DNA of 64,000 nt from Cocos nucifera. Lineage: Eukaryota; Streptophyta; Magnoliopsida; Arecales; Arecaceae. Location of the stretch: contig QRFJ01000382.1 of assembly GCA_006176705.1 (NCBI GenBank), positions 372,001-436,000 of the forward strand, in the 5' to 3' direction. A program made the position numbers and the translations under genes. Within the stretch, counting starts at the first letter, position 1. Every line of letters starts with the position of its first letter. The notes under the pieces were generated by a model. That model made no database searches, was not told the DNA's origin, and saw only the letters and a program-made list of their open reading frames with translations. Below, one piece after another: positions 33,398-46,260 of this stretch.

Positions 33398-35661
33398 TGA
33401 AGGAAAATCCTGATTTTCCAGTCCAGGTCCGTTTAGATCTGATCAGATCAAGAAATATATTTTAAAATTTTTTTTTGATCCATATCAGATCTGGAATGTT
33501 TCAGATCTAATTCTTATTATTTTAATATATAAAATAAATTTAGATAAATTAAATCAAATTTAATTTACCTTGAAGTGGGTAATCCTATTACACGTTGATG
33601 ATCCTATAAGCAGCGGAAGGTTCTGGATTAAGCCACATAAGTGCTTGGCCTCTATCGGTATCCACTCGGACTGGATCTGGCGATTCTCTTCTTCTCTATC
33701 ATATCTCTAAAAATTAGATCTGGATCTGATCTGGAGGATCTTCAAAACTTCTTTTGAAGATCAGCAGTTGTCCTTTGCAGCAGCGCAACCTTCTAGCTTT
33801 CAGTCGCCTTTCTCTCGTTTCGATCGCACTAACCAAGGTCCAAAACTCTTTTTGGACATGGAGAGGAGAGGGAGAAGGTGGGTTTGGCATGGAGGCAGAG
33901 AGGAGAAGCAGCCTTGGGGCATGGAGAATTGTGATGCTTTTTGAGTTGGGCGCAGGGTCTTATTTGTAGACTAAGCATGATCCAACTCCTCTTCTTCCCA
34001 ACCAATCACAACCCTTTGTAAAATCAGATCTAAATCTGATTGGTGGGAATAGAGTCCCCTGGATTCCTCCTTAGAGAGCGCCTAAGATCAGTCAAAGTTA
34101 GTTCTTAGGAGAACTTTAATCGAAATCCAAAAAGGAGATGGAGTCCTTGTCCAACAGAGACTCCTAGGTGCCTCCAACTTGGGCACACGCCAAGGGTGGC
34201 ATGCGCCCCCTCCTTGCCAGGTTTTGGTAGGGGGACAAGCCCCCACCAATGCTCAAACAGGTGCGTGACACATGGACAAAAGTCAAAATATCAATGGTCA
34301 ATATTTGACTAGTCAAAGGTCAACTTTTGACCAAAGTCAAAGGACGAGAAATGGCAGGTGACCAAAAATGGCAGGTAATGACTTACAAAATAAGACAACC
34401 TTTTTTGACTTGGACAAGCTCCAATCAGATAAAGCGAAGGCCTCTAAATGAGCACAAACTCTTTTGGCTCAGTCAGAACAACTATTATGATAGCAAAAGA
34501 AGAACGTTAGATTCAATCGAGTGCTAGCACGATTTTCTTGAACCCAATTGAATCTCATTTAGATCAATTGAACTGGATCAGTTCAATTAATGATCATCAG
34601 ATTCAAACTCTTATTTGTGTGACCTAGTTAGATTTAGTTCTATATGGTAATGGGATATGTCATGATCTCTATCATTGACATCATCAAAACTTCTTTCGAT
34701 GGATCAGAACTCTTTTGATTCGAACAGCTAGAATGATCGATCATCTAAATCATTCTAATTGCTCCCAAAATCCACTAGTGACACCTAGCAGTATATGATG
34801 GCAACGCATCAGAGCTGAATGCGAACCTCTTGGTGCAGCTACCGTGTGATTAAGTCCTTCTATCTTGAGCTCCGATCAAATTAGGGTTAAGGTGAACTCG
34901 TCAAACCCTAGTCTCTGTCATATGATGTAATCATTCGATTTCAAGTCCAATGTGAAAGTCTAAATAGAAACTCTTTCTATTATTTCACTCTGCATGGCCA
35001 TGGACTTTTGAACTTGATTCTCATGATCATCATAGGGCAGCTCCTCTACCACCGAGGTAGATAGATTCCATCTTGATGCTATCCAGTTCCTATAATGAAC
35101 ATGCTATAGCCAACATACACCTCAGGATTTCAAATGGCTAGGAGATCGAGTAATGGTGTAGTCAAACTATAACACCCTCAAGGTGAACTGTCGATGCATC
35201 TCAGGTCAAAGAATCTGATACACTACTACAGCATCGAGTCAGTCGTTGACGAGAAGGTAGACTCTCTAATGACTACTCGAGGTGGTCACGCTCAGTGCCC
35301 TCATTCTCTAATGAGTATCTGTACTCTCGCTTCGATGTCTCCACACCATAGACTCAAGACTCATCTACTAAAGAGAAGCGATTGTACACCAACCTTTCAG
35401 ATCAATCACCATCCTCATGATGATCCTATGGTCGGAAGCATTTTATGAGTTAATAATGATTATTCATGTCTTAAATTTTTAACTCTTGAAAATATGAATT
35501 ATCATTTCCATTAACTCAAAGGATGTATCACAGACACTAAATACACATATGTGATAGAAAATAACCCATTTTATTGATATTAGTCAAAATTATAATTTTA
35601 CCCCTAGAAGTGTATTACAAGTGTCAGCCAATTCTGGCTTCTAGGGCACATATATTTAACA
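33398..35661 (-). mobile_element. Level-6 3' LTR
   Basis: 2264 bp, TGAAGGAAAATCC to TATATTTAACA, followed by the complement of a PPT (ATCTTTCACTTATCC). It is collinear with 39708-42019. It holds the phrase GGTCAAAAGTCAAAG-type repeats (34270-34345) built on GTCAAAG. Short frames here are shared with the other LTR only because the LTRs are copies. Confidence 0.9.
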
Positions 35662-35669
35662 ATCTTTCA

Positions 35670-37115
35670 CTTATCCTAAAGCCAATTGGCTACAAGTCTA
35701 GGTCCCATCTTCTCAAGATGGGCTTCGATCTTCTGTTGGCCCAACGGCTTTGTAAGTGGGTCTGCCATATTATCTGTGGAGTTAACTCTCTTGACCTCGA
35801 CATAACCCTTCTCGAGGTAATCGCAGATGAGATGGTATCACCACTCAATATGCTTGGATTTTTGGTTAGACCTCGGCTCCTTAGCAAGGGCTATGGCACT
35901 ATTATTGTCGCAGTATAGAGGAATGGCATCTGATGGCATTACTCTAATTTCTGCAGCAAACTTCTTGTACCAGAATACTTTCTTCGCAGCCTCTGATGCA
36001 ACGATATATTCTGCTTCCATGGTGTAATCTGCTATCACCGTTTGCTTGGAACTCTTTCAGCTGATAGCACCACCATTGCACACAAATAGACTCCCAGATG
36101 TTGACTTTTGATCATCTATATCAGACATAAAATCTGAGTCTGTGTATCCCTGGACTTGGAGTTCTCCATTACCAAAGACCAACATCATATCCTTAGTTCT
36201 TCTTAAGTACTTAAGGATATATTTCACAGAAGTCCAGTGTTCTTCACCTGAATTTGACTGATATCTGCTTGTGACACTCACAGCATGGGCTATATCAGGT
36301 CGTGTACATAGCATGGCATACATGAGGCTCCCTATTGCAGAAGCATAAGGGATCTTGCTCATGCGTTCTATTTCCTTAGTGTGCTAGGGCACATCTTCTT
36401 GGAAAGATGAATACCATATCTGAAGGGTATTAATCCCCTCTTAGAGTTTTTCATACTAAACCTTTTTAGTACTTCTCTCTATGTACATCTTCTATGAAAG
36501 TCCTAGCATCCTATTCGGTCTATCCCTATAGACCTTAATTTCTAGAATAAAGGATGCTTCACCTAGGTCTTTAATGGAGAATTTCTTGGACAACCATAAT
36601 TTGACTGTTGTCATCATGGGAATATCATTCCCAATAAGGAGGATGTCATCCACGTACAATACGAGGAAGACAACAGCGCTCCCATTGACCTTTTTGAAGA
36701 CACACGGTTCCTCTTCATTTTTGATGAAACCAAATATTTTGATCACATCATTGAAACGAGTGTTCCAGCTCTAAGATGCTTGCTTAAGTCCATATATGGA
36801 CCATTGCAGCTTGCAAACCTTGTGATCAGTATCACTGGATGTGAAACCTAGCGACTGTTCCATATAGATATCCATTCAAGAATGCCATTTTCACGTCCAT
36901 TTGCCATATTTTATAGTCGAAATAGGCTACAATGGCAAGCAATGTGCGGATGAATTTTAACATAGCCACTGGAAAAAAGGTATCCTGATAGTCAATGCCT
37001 TCACGTTGACTATAACCTTTTGCCACTAGTCTAGCCTTGAATGTCTCCACATTCCCATCTGCACCAATCTTTCTCTTGAAGATCCATTTACACCCAATAG
37101 GTACTATACCTTCTG
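35670..37115 (-). pseudogene. Level-6 copia RT and RNase H
   Basis: From 37115 leftward the minus strand reads EGIVPIGCKWIFKRKIG, FKARLVAKGYSQREGIDY and MDVKMAFLNGYLYG. After a shift comes FLVLYVDDILLIGND (about 36665), with the catalytic Asp pair. RNase H follows with SAIGSLMYAMLCTRPDIAHA (36340) and YTMEAEYIVASEAAKK (36030-35980). Next come LYCDNNSAIALAKEP (35915) and ADPLTKPL near 35745. A few shifts and stops remain (for example after GGAIS at 36057), but this is among the best kept pol remnants in the window. Confidence 0.9.
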
Positions 37116-37140
37116 NNNNNNNNNNNNNNNNNNNNNNNNN
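37116..37140. other. Assembly gap, 25 N
   Basis: A run of exactly 25 N. To its left (minus-strand downstream) is the RT N-terminus; to its right is the Lys-rich C-terminal part of gag. A complete element would have a zinc knuckle, protease and integrase between them, so the true gap could be kilobases long. Confidence 0.97.
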
Positions 37141-37890
37141 TTTCTTCGATTTCTCCTTCTTCTTCTTGGTTCTTTCCAACTTCTGCTTTTTCACAGACTT
37201 TTTTTTCTTTTCATAAGACTTGTTTTTTTGGAAGAAAGTCCATTCCAATAGCAAGAACTGAGCCTTTAAACCTTTATAGAAAGCTCAGCAGTGACCAGCA
37301 TATTCATTATTTCGGCAAGGAATTTTGAAGTTTATGCATGTGGTAATTCTTGTATGAATTGCCCATATGCATCAGTCAAGGATTGTAGAATAATATCGAT
37401 ACAGATCAAGTATAATTGCACACCGAGCTTCTCAAGTCTTCATGTCTGATCATCATCAGACAGTGATCCTGGACTGACTGCCATCACGCTTTTAGCCTTA
37501 AGAAGTTATTTCGTAACTTGATACTTGGCTGTGCGACTCTGTTCACCAAACATCTCCTGCAGGTGAGCCAACATTTGGCGAGCAGTCCCGATATCTTCAT
37601 GTTGGTGCTGGAGCTCATCAGACATCGAGTCCAACATGTAATATTTGGCCTTATTATCTTCGTCTATCCATTTTTCTAGAGATGCTCTCTGTTCAGTGGA
37701 CGGACGGACTGGTAAGGTGGGAGGGTCCTGGTCTAATACATGGGTTAACTTCTCGAAATCCAAAACTATTTTATAGTTCCTAAGCCAATCTTTATAATTG
37801 GGTTCGGTCAGTCTATGTGTGTCCAGGATACATGCTAATGGGTTCGACGCAGATATTTTTCTATAGAGAGTCAAAGATTTTAATTAGATA
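37141..37890 (-). pseudogene. Level-6 copia gag
   Basis: The minus strand from about 37874 reads SASNPLACILDTHRLTEPNY, KDWLRNYKIVLDFEKL and MLAHLQEMFGEQSRTAKYQV, typical of copia gag (Retrotran_gag_2/UBN2 family). It continues in broken frames through LGVQLYLISIDIILQSL and the Lys-rich KKKKEKSKK before the gap. The initiating ATG is not obvious. It would form the particle. The zinc knuckle is probably in the gap. Confidence 0.82.
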
Positions 37891-39695
37891 CTGTAATTAT
37901 GACTTGATCAATTTATTTAGAAATTTTATTTTTAAATAAATTAGCTCCCACTATTTTCTCGGATCCCTACACTCCCTCTGTAGAGATGCGAAAATCTCCA
38001 TGATTAATGATTTCTAGTGGGTGGTGCGGTCTCACCAACTGACTCATCATCTCACCTAACAGTTATTGGTGATGGGTTAGCCAATGAGTGAACAACTCTT
38101 GTTCAATGATTCTCTAATCATGGTGCATCCAAACTTGGTCTCTAATTCATGAATCTCACCATATCTGAAATATTGATCCACTCCTTAGTTAAGTCAGACC
38201 CACCATTTACACAGACTGGATTCCTAATTGAGTCTCTCACCTATCCAAATATTGAGCCAACTCATCCTCCAGCCCATAGCATCTAATGCCTAATAGACAT
38301 AGTTGCATCTTCTCGATGCAACTGAGCCACTATATCTAGTCGAGAACAATCAACCCTGGGAAGGGTCCGCACATCTACAATGGTGGAAGACCTCAGACTT
38401 AATCTTTTTTTAGGGAGAATTGATTCAAGTCTCATTAAACTAGACTTATCATAGTCATAACAATTATGACTAACCTTGTGGCATGGGTTAGCTCGGATTA
38501 TTGACCACCTCAGATCAGAACTATGTCAACAGATATAGCCAGGTAAGTAAGATCGATGGAAGGAATATGCCATTAACTCGTACAAGAATGCATTCAGGTT
38601 GAGTAGCTTCTAATTAAAAACCAGTCGATCGTATGTGCCAAACTTACCTTAGATACTAAATTGTTGAGTCAGAACTAATTGGGTTAGCCTACAATCTAGA
38701 CTCTAATCTCTGAGCCTAATTAGGTCTTGCTTGATCATGACTCGATCTTGACCCAGACTTAATCCTATTAGCCTGGTCAATTTAAGCATTGTTGATCCCC
38801 TTTAACCAACTCTTGATTCGATTATAAACCGCTTAGACCTAATTGAGCTACCAGTTCAAACCCAGTATTATGAATATAATCTTAGATCTAAAATTCTTCA
38901 ATTTTAGATCTAATTAATATTCCATAATCTTAATTTTTAATTAAGTAGGGTTCTCATAAATAAATATGGCATAATAAATCTAGGATTTCAGGATCTAGGA
39001 TTTTGTAGAAAGTAAGTTTTGGGTTTCTGATTAAGGACGAACATGCAGCACCCCTACACGTTATAAGAACACCCCATCAGATGGAAGGAGAGGGCCTTTA
39101 AATCTTTCTTCATTCTTATGATCGAATGGCCAAGAGGAATGCCTTAATCAGGAACATGCAAATACTACAAAACATGTTAGATCTATATTCATATTCTCAT
39201 ATACAACTTAGATCTAATCATGGCATATTTTGCATACATCTCATTTATCAAATGTGCATGTTTTCAGATCTAAATTATCTAATAATCTAAAAAATTAGAT
39301 TTAAATTGATTATAAAATAAGATTCTAATCTAGATAATTATGTAGACTATTCTAGCAAACTAGTCTAGACATGCATCAATCATATCTATATGATGTTTAA
39401 AATTAAATAAAATTTTATTTGCTATTTTTTAGTGTATTATAAGTAATTATAATATCAAAATAATAAATAAATAGATTAAATATGATTTAATCAAATTAAA
39501 ATTAAAATATGCAAGGATATTCTTAGAACTATTCTATTTTTAGAGCGTCATGCATATTTTCTAACTTAGATTCAAAATCATTTAATTTATATTTTTCTTA
39601 ATTTCAGATCTGATTCAATTCATGTGGAATCTAAAATCACTTATTTTTTATTAAAATAAATTTAAAAAGGATCTAGGATTACTTTTGAACCTTGC
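37891..39695 (-). other. Level-6 copia leader
   Basis: About 1.8 kb of noncoding leader. It shares phrases with the other Angela-type leaders (CAGGTAAGTAAGATCGATGG at 38540). A block at 39045-39140 is also conserved in the level-4 leader (54950-55050). It ends at the PBS. Confidence 0.7.
39045..39140 (-). other. Conserved leader block (level-6 copy)
   Basis: On the + strand GGCCTTTAAATC, then a T-rich spacer, then TTCTTATGATCGAATGGCC. The level-4 leader has GGCCTTTAAACC, then TTCCTTATGATCGAATGGC, at a similar spacing. Confidence 0.55.
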
Positions 39696-39707
39696 GCTCT
39701 GATTAAT
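39696..39707 (-). promoter_or_regulatory. PBS of level-6 copia
   Basis: GCTCTGATTAAT on the + strand corresponds to ATTAATCAGAGC. It keeps the ATCAGAGC core of the Met-type PBS but has lost TGGT, so priming would be poor. Confidence 0.7.
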
Positions 39708-42019
39708 TGTTATAGGAGAATTTGTGATTTTTCGTCAATTCATGGGTTCTGTTCAAATCTGACTCAGAATCAAGGAGATTAGTATTTTAAGGATTTTTTT
39801 TCTTTGATCATATCAGATCTGAGATGTTTCAAATCTGATATTCTTATTATTTTAAATAATATAATTAATGTTAGATAATTAAATCGAGGATAGTTTTTTG
39901 CTATGTAGAGTGTGGTCTTCCGTTTTGATGATCCTATATGCAGCGCGAAGGTTTCTGGATCCAAGCCCGCAAGTGCTTCGGCCATTCTCTACCAGTTAAT
40001 TCCACTCAGGCTGGATCTAGAGATCTTCTTATCTTCTTTATCACATTCTCCAAAAATTTAAGATCTGGATCTGATCTTGGAGGATCTTTCACTTCAAAAC
40101 TCCTTTTGAAGATCAGCAGTTGTCCTTTGCAGCAGCGCAGCCTTCTAGCTTTCAGTCGCCTTTCTCTCATCTGGATCGCACCAACCAAGGTCCAAAACTC
40201 TTTTGGATGTGGAGAGGAGAGGGAGAAGGTGGGTTTGGCATGGAAGAGGAGAGGAGAAGCAGCCTTGGGGCATGGAGAATTATGATGATCTTTGAGTTGG
40301 GCACAGGGTCTTATTTATAGACTAAGCGTGATCCAACTCCTCTTCTTCCCAACCAATCACAACCCTTTGTGAAATCAGATCTAAATCTGATTGGTGGGAA
40401 TAGAGTCCCCTGGATTCCTCCTTAGAGGGTGCCTAAGACCAGTCAAAGTTGGTTCTTAGGAGAACTCTAATTGGAATCCAAAAAGGAGATGGAGTCCCTT
40501 GTCCAACAAGGACTCCTAGGCGCCTCCAACTTGGGCACACGCCAAGGGTGGCATGCGCCCTCTCCCTTGCCAGGTTCTGGCAGGGGGACAGGCCCCCACC
40601 AGCTCTCCAATAGGTGCATGACATGTGGTCAAAAGTCAAAGTGTCAATGGTCAACATTTGACCAGTCAAAGGTAGACTTTTGACCAAAGTCAAAGAACAA
40701 GAAATGGCAGGTGACCAAAAATGGCAGGTAATGTCTTACAAAATAAGACAACCTTTTCTGACTTGGACAACCTCCAGTCAGACCATATGAAGGCCTCTGA
40801 TTGAGCACAAACTCCTTTGGCTCAGTCAGGACAACTTATTTATGATAGTAAAAGAAGAACGTTAGGTTCAATCGAGTGCTAGCACGATTTTCTTGAACCT
40901 AATTGAATCTCATTCAGATCAATTGAACTAGATCAGTTCAATTGATGATCACCAGATTCAAACCCTTGATTTGTGTGACCCAGTTAGGTTCAGTTCTGTA
41001 TGGTAATGGGATATGTCATGATCTCTATCATCGACATCATCGAAACTCCATTCGATGGATCAGAACTCTTCTGATTCGAACAGCTAGAATGATCGATCAT
41101 CTAAATCATTCTAATTGCTCCCAAAATCCACCAGTGACACCTAGCAGTATATGGTGGCAACCCATCAGAGCTGAATGCGAACCTCTTGGTGCAGCTACCT
41201 GTGTGATTAAGTTCTTCTATCTTGAGCCCCGATCAGATTAGGGTTAAGGTGAAACTCGTCAAACCCTAGTCTCTGTCATATGATGTAATCATTCGATTCA
41301 AGTCCAATGTGAAAATCTAAATAGAAACTCTTTCTATTATTTCACTCTGCCATGGCCATGGACTTCTGGACTTGATTCTCATGATCATCATAGGGCTGCT
41401 CCTCTACCACCGAGGTAGATAGATTCCATCTTGATGCAATCCAGTTCCTACAATGAACATGCTATAGCCAACATACACCTCAGGATTCCAAATGGCTAGG
41501 AGACCGAGTAATGGTGTAGTCAAACTATAACACCCTCAAGGTGAACTGCCGATGCATCTCAGGTCAAAGAACCAGACACACTACTGCAGCATCGAGTCAG
41601 TCATTGACGAGAAGGTAGACTCCCTAATGACTACTCGAGGTGGTCACGCTCAGTGCCCTCGTTCTCTAACGAGTATCTGTACTCTCGCTTCGATGTCTCC
41701 ACATCGTAGACTCAAGACTCATCTACTAAAGAGAAGCGATTGTACACCAACCTTTTAAATCAATCACCATCCTCGTGATGATCCTATGGTCGGGAGCATT
41801 TTATGAGTTAATAATGATTATTCATATCTTAAATTTTCAACTCTTGAAAATATGAATTATCATTACCATTAGCTCAAAGGATGTATCACAGACATTAAAT
41901 ATACATATGTGATAGAAAATAATCCATTTTATTGATATTAGTAAGAATTATAATTTTGCCCCTAGAAGTGTATTACAAGTGTCAACCAATTCTGACTTCT
42001 AGGGCACATATATCTAACA
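39708..42019 (-). mobile_element. Level-6 5' LTR
   Basis: 2312 bp, from TGTTATAGGAG to TATCTAACA, followed by CTAAG. The first 80 or so bases differ from the 3' LTR by indels. The remainder is nearly collinear. Confidence 0.88.
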
Positions 42020-42024
42020 CTAAG

Positions 42025-42946
42025 GAGCTCTTTGATCATCAAAATATGAAGAAATTTAAATAAAAATTAGATTAAAAAGAGTTCTAAATGAATTCTACTT
42101 TGGATGAAATCTGGCCATCAATAAATCCAATGGATTAAAAATCATCAAAATCGGCTACGTATCGACTCAAATCAGGTCGGATTAAATTCTTGTCGTTGAT
42201 CATGCTAATTAGGAGAAAATCTAGTTGTTAGATCAAGTTTTGAATATTTTAATCAAGTTGGGAGCTTCCTAGACCATTGGATCTTCATCGGTTGGTTTTT
42301 TGGCCATCGGATCATGCCAGATCGCTAATGGAATTTGAATCAACCCGAAAATAACCACCGCCGTCCAATCTTGACTGCAATCAACCGGATCCATCCAATC
42401 ACACCTTTACTATTGCCATGGACCATATGGACTGACTGCACCATACACCACAACCAATCAGCGCCTCCTGTCATTGAATGAAAAGTCCAAAATGCCCTAT
42501 GAGCCACGATAGATTCTCTATGAATACTTTAATGGTTTAGGTCCACCATGTGTCGCTCCATGATTCATCGATTTCTACTGAGCTGGTGGTCTATGCCTGG
42601 ATCATGGACCGACTAGCTGCTTCTATGATTGAGTCGGCTTGGCCTGGCTTGCGAAGCCGACGAAGCCATTTTCCTTTTTTTATTTAATTTTTTTTATTTT
42701 TAAAAATTCATATCTTTTCTATTTTAGCTCCGTTTTACTTCAAACTTATTTTGTTTTAATCAAAAAAATGATCTCTTTCTACTAATAATAATTTTTTTTA
42801 AATTTTTCTTATTTTTTAATTATTTTTTAATTAATAAAAATATTAATTCTTAAAAATTATATATAAATTGATCATTAATTCTTAAAAACTAATATAAATT
42901 AATTAATAAATTAATATTTTTATTGATGAATTTATGATACTTATCA
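42025..42946 (-). mobile_element. Level-5 3' LTR, part 2
   Basis: It resumes the LTR after the level-6 insertion (GAGCTCTTTGATCATC) and ends GATACTTATCA, matching 48085-49016. It is followed on the + strand by CACCCTCCAACTTAAGC, whose complement is the PPT. Confidence 0.85.
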
Positions 42947-44150
42947 CACCCTCCAACTTAAGCTTTGCTCATTTCGAGTAAAGAAAGAATTTAATTTTAA
43001 ATATCTTTTAACTTTAGAGTTTCAAATTTTATCTGAGCAGTTTTTAAAATGGTCATTGATATTTAGTAGAGCTTAAGTGAGATATATCATTGGGATATTA
43101 ATACTTATCAATAAAAAAATAAAGTAAAGAACATTAAATTTTTCTAAACTTTTTTTAAATTATCCCACCTTTATCTCTGATTTATCTAAACTTTCATATA
43201 GGCAAGTGTATTGCTATTTTTGCCCTTCATTTATTAATTTTTATTTTTATATTGCCCATTTTTTGATGCAAATATCATTGCTTACTTAGGTAATGGAAGC
43301 TGGTTACTCGATGAAAAATCAATATTTTTTTTTTTTAACATTGTACCACTATTAAGTGTCTTAACCCATCAAGCTTTCTATTTGATCCATGTAGCGAGTC
43401 TTGGGCCAATGACTTCTAAACCAGTTAGCTTTAGGACACTAGGTATAGAATACCCCTCGGACTTACTAGCTCGAATCAAATAGGCTATGGTTTAAGACTA
43501 GCTTTACAACGAGCTTCTTTTCTCTTTCCATTTTTTGACGCGAATGTCAATACTTGCTTAGGCAAAGAGGTTCGATTACTCAGTGAGAAGTACTTGAAAA
43601 CTATTTTATTAAAATAAATTTTTTATATGAAAAAATATATAGTTAACCTACACAAGCCCATAAAAAGTAGACTTTTCTTTGATGCTAGTAGAAAAAATTA
43701 GAAATACTCAATGGAAAAACTTTTTTATGTTCTAGACTTAACTCTTTATTGAAGTTCTTAATACTTGATTCCTTAATATCTCACAGATTCTCTAATCTAT
43801 GTGTCAATTTTCTTTTAAGAATGCTTAGTTTAGTTTGATTCTTAAGCATAATCAGGTGTCTAAATACTAAATACTAACTTTTTCGAAGACTTAAAATTTT
43901 TAAAATTTTTATTTTTCTCCTCCTTCCAATTTAATCGACATTATCCTCAATGGAGAAGAAAAATAAAGGGTGTAATAAAGAACATAAAAGAATACACCTG
44001 ACTTAGTATATTTTTGATCCAGCACATGCTTTTGAAAATTTAAGCTCTCCCTCCAACTTATTCAAATTATCTTAAAAAAAATAAACTAAAAAGATAAATT
44101 AAATAAAAAAAACTAAATATTAGGTTGCCTTCCAACAAGCGCTAAGTTTA
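42947..44150 (-). other. Level-5 3' noncoding region and PPT
   Basis: The minus strand reads TTGGAGGGTG at the LTR edge. The rest shows two related segments with TTTTTTGACGCGAATGTCAA-like phrases (43255-43330 and 43530-43600), a partial internal duplication of unknown role. Near 44130 the minus strand reads GCGCTTGTTGGAAGGCAACC, which resembles a phrase frequent in plant gypsy 3' regions (from memory). No pol motif. Confidence 0.55.
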
Positions 44151-46260
44151 CCATCTTCAGTCAAACACAATGTAGGTTACTATCCTATGTCGAATATTAG
44201 ATTGACAAATTTCAATGGTTTTGGATTGTCAATCTCAGAAAGTTGATTTATAATCCTATTATTGATATATTCATTGTTAAAGGGAAACATAATTTGTGAC
44301 CCCATTCTTAGACCCATGTTTATTAAAAATTTCTCCTATTTATTCTTCTAAAATGCTCATGAATGGAGTTTTTGTATTAGGATTTAAGTTTGATTCAATG
44401 GATGCTGGAAGGATGACTAAAGATGGTTTTAATTCTAAAGGTAAATTAATGTGATCTTGCTTAAACAACTCCATTCACTCTTCATTACATGCCTCTTGAT
44501 TTTTGTAAGAAGAACCGACTTTTAGGGTTGAAGGGAATAGGTTTTTAGGTTTATAAGTTTTGGGTAAATCATCTATTTTCTTTTACCCTTTTTCTATCTC
44601 ATTTAAACTAGAACTAGCATCAGTACTAATTCCTAGCTTGGGTTCTTCTATGCAGTTACTCTCAGTACTAACCAGTTTCTCTAAATTTTTATTTTAGCTA
44701 GCATCAGTACTAGCTTCTCTCACCTGATCTGGGTATGGGTCCATAAGAATCTTATAGCTTTTAAGTTCAAAAATTACTTCGACATTCTCAAATTGGAGAT
44801 TCTTAAGTGAGACATTAAATTGATAACTTGATCCAGGTAGTTAATGGATATTGGGTGGGTTGTTTGAAATTGGTAGGCTCGATAATTGACCTAGTTCTCT
44901 CCTCCTGTTAGATTCAGCTAGTTGTCCAATTTGAGCTTCTAGCTTGGTGATAGATTATTGTTGAATCAGAATCAATTATTAAAGTTGGTTAAATCTATCA
45001 TCAGCTATATTGGTCTATTGAGGATGTGGGTATAAGGGCTGATTATGATGTGGTGGCTGGATAGGCTTACTAGGCTGACCTCTATTATAAGCATAGTTTT
45101 GGTATTGAGGTCTATTCTGATAATTTTACATTGATGGAGTTTGGGACTGAGCCTGGGTCTATTCTGATTTCCAAGAAAAATTAGAATGGTTTTTTCAGCC
45201 AGAGTTATATGAATTTAAAAATAAATCATTAACTGGCTTGGAGTAGCCTTTAGCAGCTTGGACTTGTTCTTGGATAAAAGATGGAAACTGTGCAATCATA
45301 GGACATTCACTCACATGATGGGTTGGACTAGCACAGATTAAATAAATCTTCTGATAATTAGAAGATGATATGAATTGTGTAGGAGATTGTTGTCCTAGGG
45401 TTAGGACTTATTCTAATTTCTAGACAAAAAGATCAATTTTATCTAATTTTTGAGCTAATTGGTTCAAGTCAGACTTAGAACTAGAGTCTGGATCATAAGT
45501 CCGTATCTACTTTTGGTAGAAAGATAACGAAGCATGGTTGATCGAGTTTTCACTTAGTTTCAAATAAGGCATAGGCTTCATCCTCACTTTTGTTCATGAA
45601 TGCACCTCCACAGGATGTGTCTACTATTTATTTGTATTGGTCTCCTAAATCCTTATAGAAGCTTGAACTATTTGCCACTTAGATAGACCATGGTGTAGAC
45701 ATTTTCTAAGAAGTTCCTTAAGTCTCTTCCATGACTCGTGAATCTATTCTCCTGAAAGCTGAGCAAATCCAGTGATAGCTCACCTCATAGTATTGGTTCG
45801 GCCTATGGGGTAAAATTTTTTAAGAAATTTACTTTGCAAGTCAGCCTAAGTTTTAATTGGTCTTCCTATTGTGCTAAGCCAGTACTTGGCTTTGTCTTTT
45901 AATGATAAGAAAAATAAAATTAGTTTAAGGGCATCCTAAGTTAAATTTTGAATTCTCATCGTAGAGTAGATTTTTAAGAATTCATCCAGATGTTTATAAG
46001 GATCTTCATTGGTGTTCCCATAAAAAGATGGGAGCATCTGGATTGTGGTCGACTTGATCTCATAATGGATAGCATGAATTTTAGGTAATTGGATACAAGT
46101 CGATGGATTATAGGTGGAAGGAATAAAGTATTCCTCAATCTACTTAGGTGGTTCTCTAAAATTTTTAGCCATTTGGTTATCGGGTTTAATACAATTTAGC
46201 CTTTTAATTTTATGGTTGGGTTCAGCTAGATCAGGTAAAGCAATTTTCTACCATGCATGC
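44151..46260 (-). pseudogene. Athila-like gypsy gag
   Basis: Reading right to left on the minus strand: PSFYGNTNEDPYKHLDEFL and KAKYWLSTIGRPIKT (46040-45850). Next come FYPIGRTNTMR (about 45810), ESWKRLKELLRKCLHHGL (about 45730) and GGAFMNKSEDEAYALFE (about 45600), the ordered landmarks of Athila-type gag. A zinc-knuckle-like CASPTHHVSECP follows at about 45310, then YSKPVNDLF and a Gln/Pro-rich tail (QYQNYAYNRGQPSKP). The segment 44150-44900 is a low-similarity C-terminal extension. Many stops and at least one shift occur. No protease follows, so the element depended on partners. Confidence 0.75.

Larger units (their letters stand above)
33398..42019 (-). mobile_element. Level-6 copia, innermost, with assembly gap
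   Basis: A minus-strand element of 8622 bp with LTRs 33398-35661 and 39708-42019. The PBS is at 39696-39707, the leader at 37891-39695, gag at 37141-37890, 25 Ns at 37116-37140, and RT-RNase H at 35670-37115. Protease and integrase are absent at the gap. It is the last insertion in this branch by position. About nine differences are seen in the 130 bases from 34082 against the other LTR, counted by eye. Confidence 0.9.

Noticed and set aside
35194..35448. Frames shared between the two level-6 LTRs (35194-35448 and 41552-41758; 33754-33969 and 40120-40320)
   Set aside because: They are antisense to the element and shared only because the LTRs are copies.
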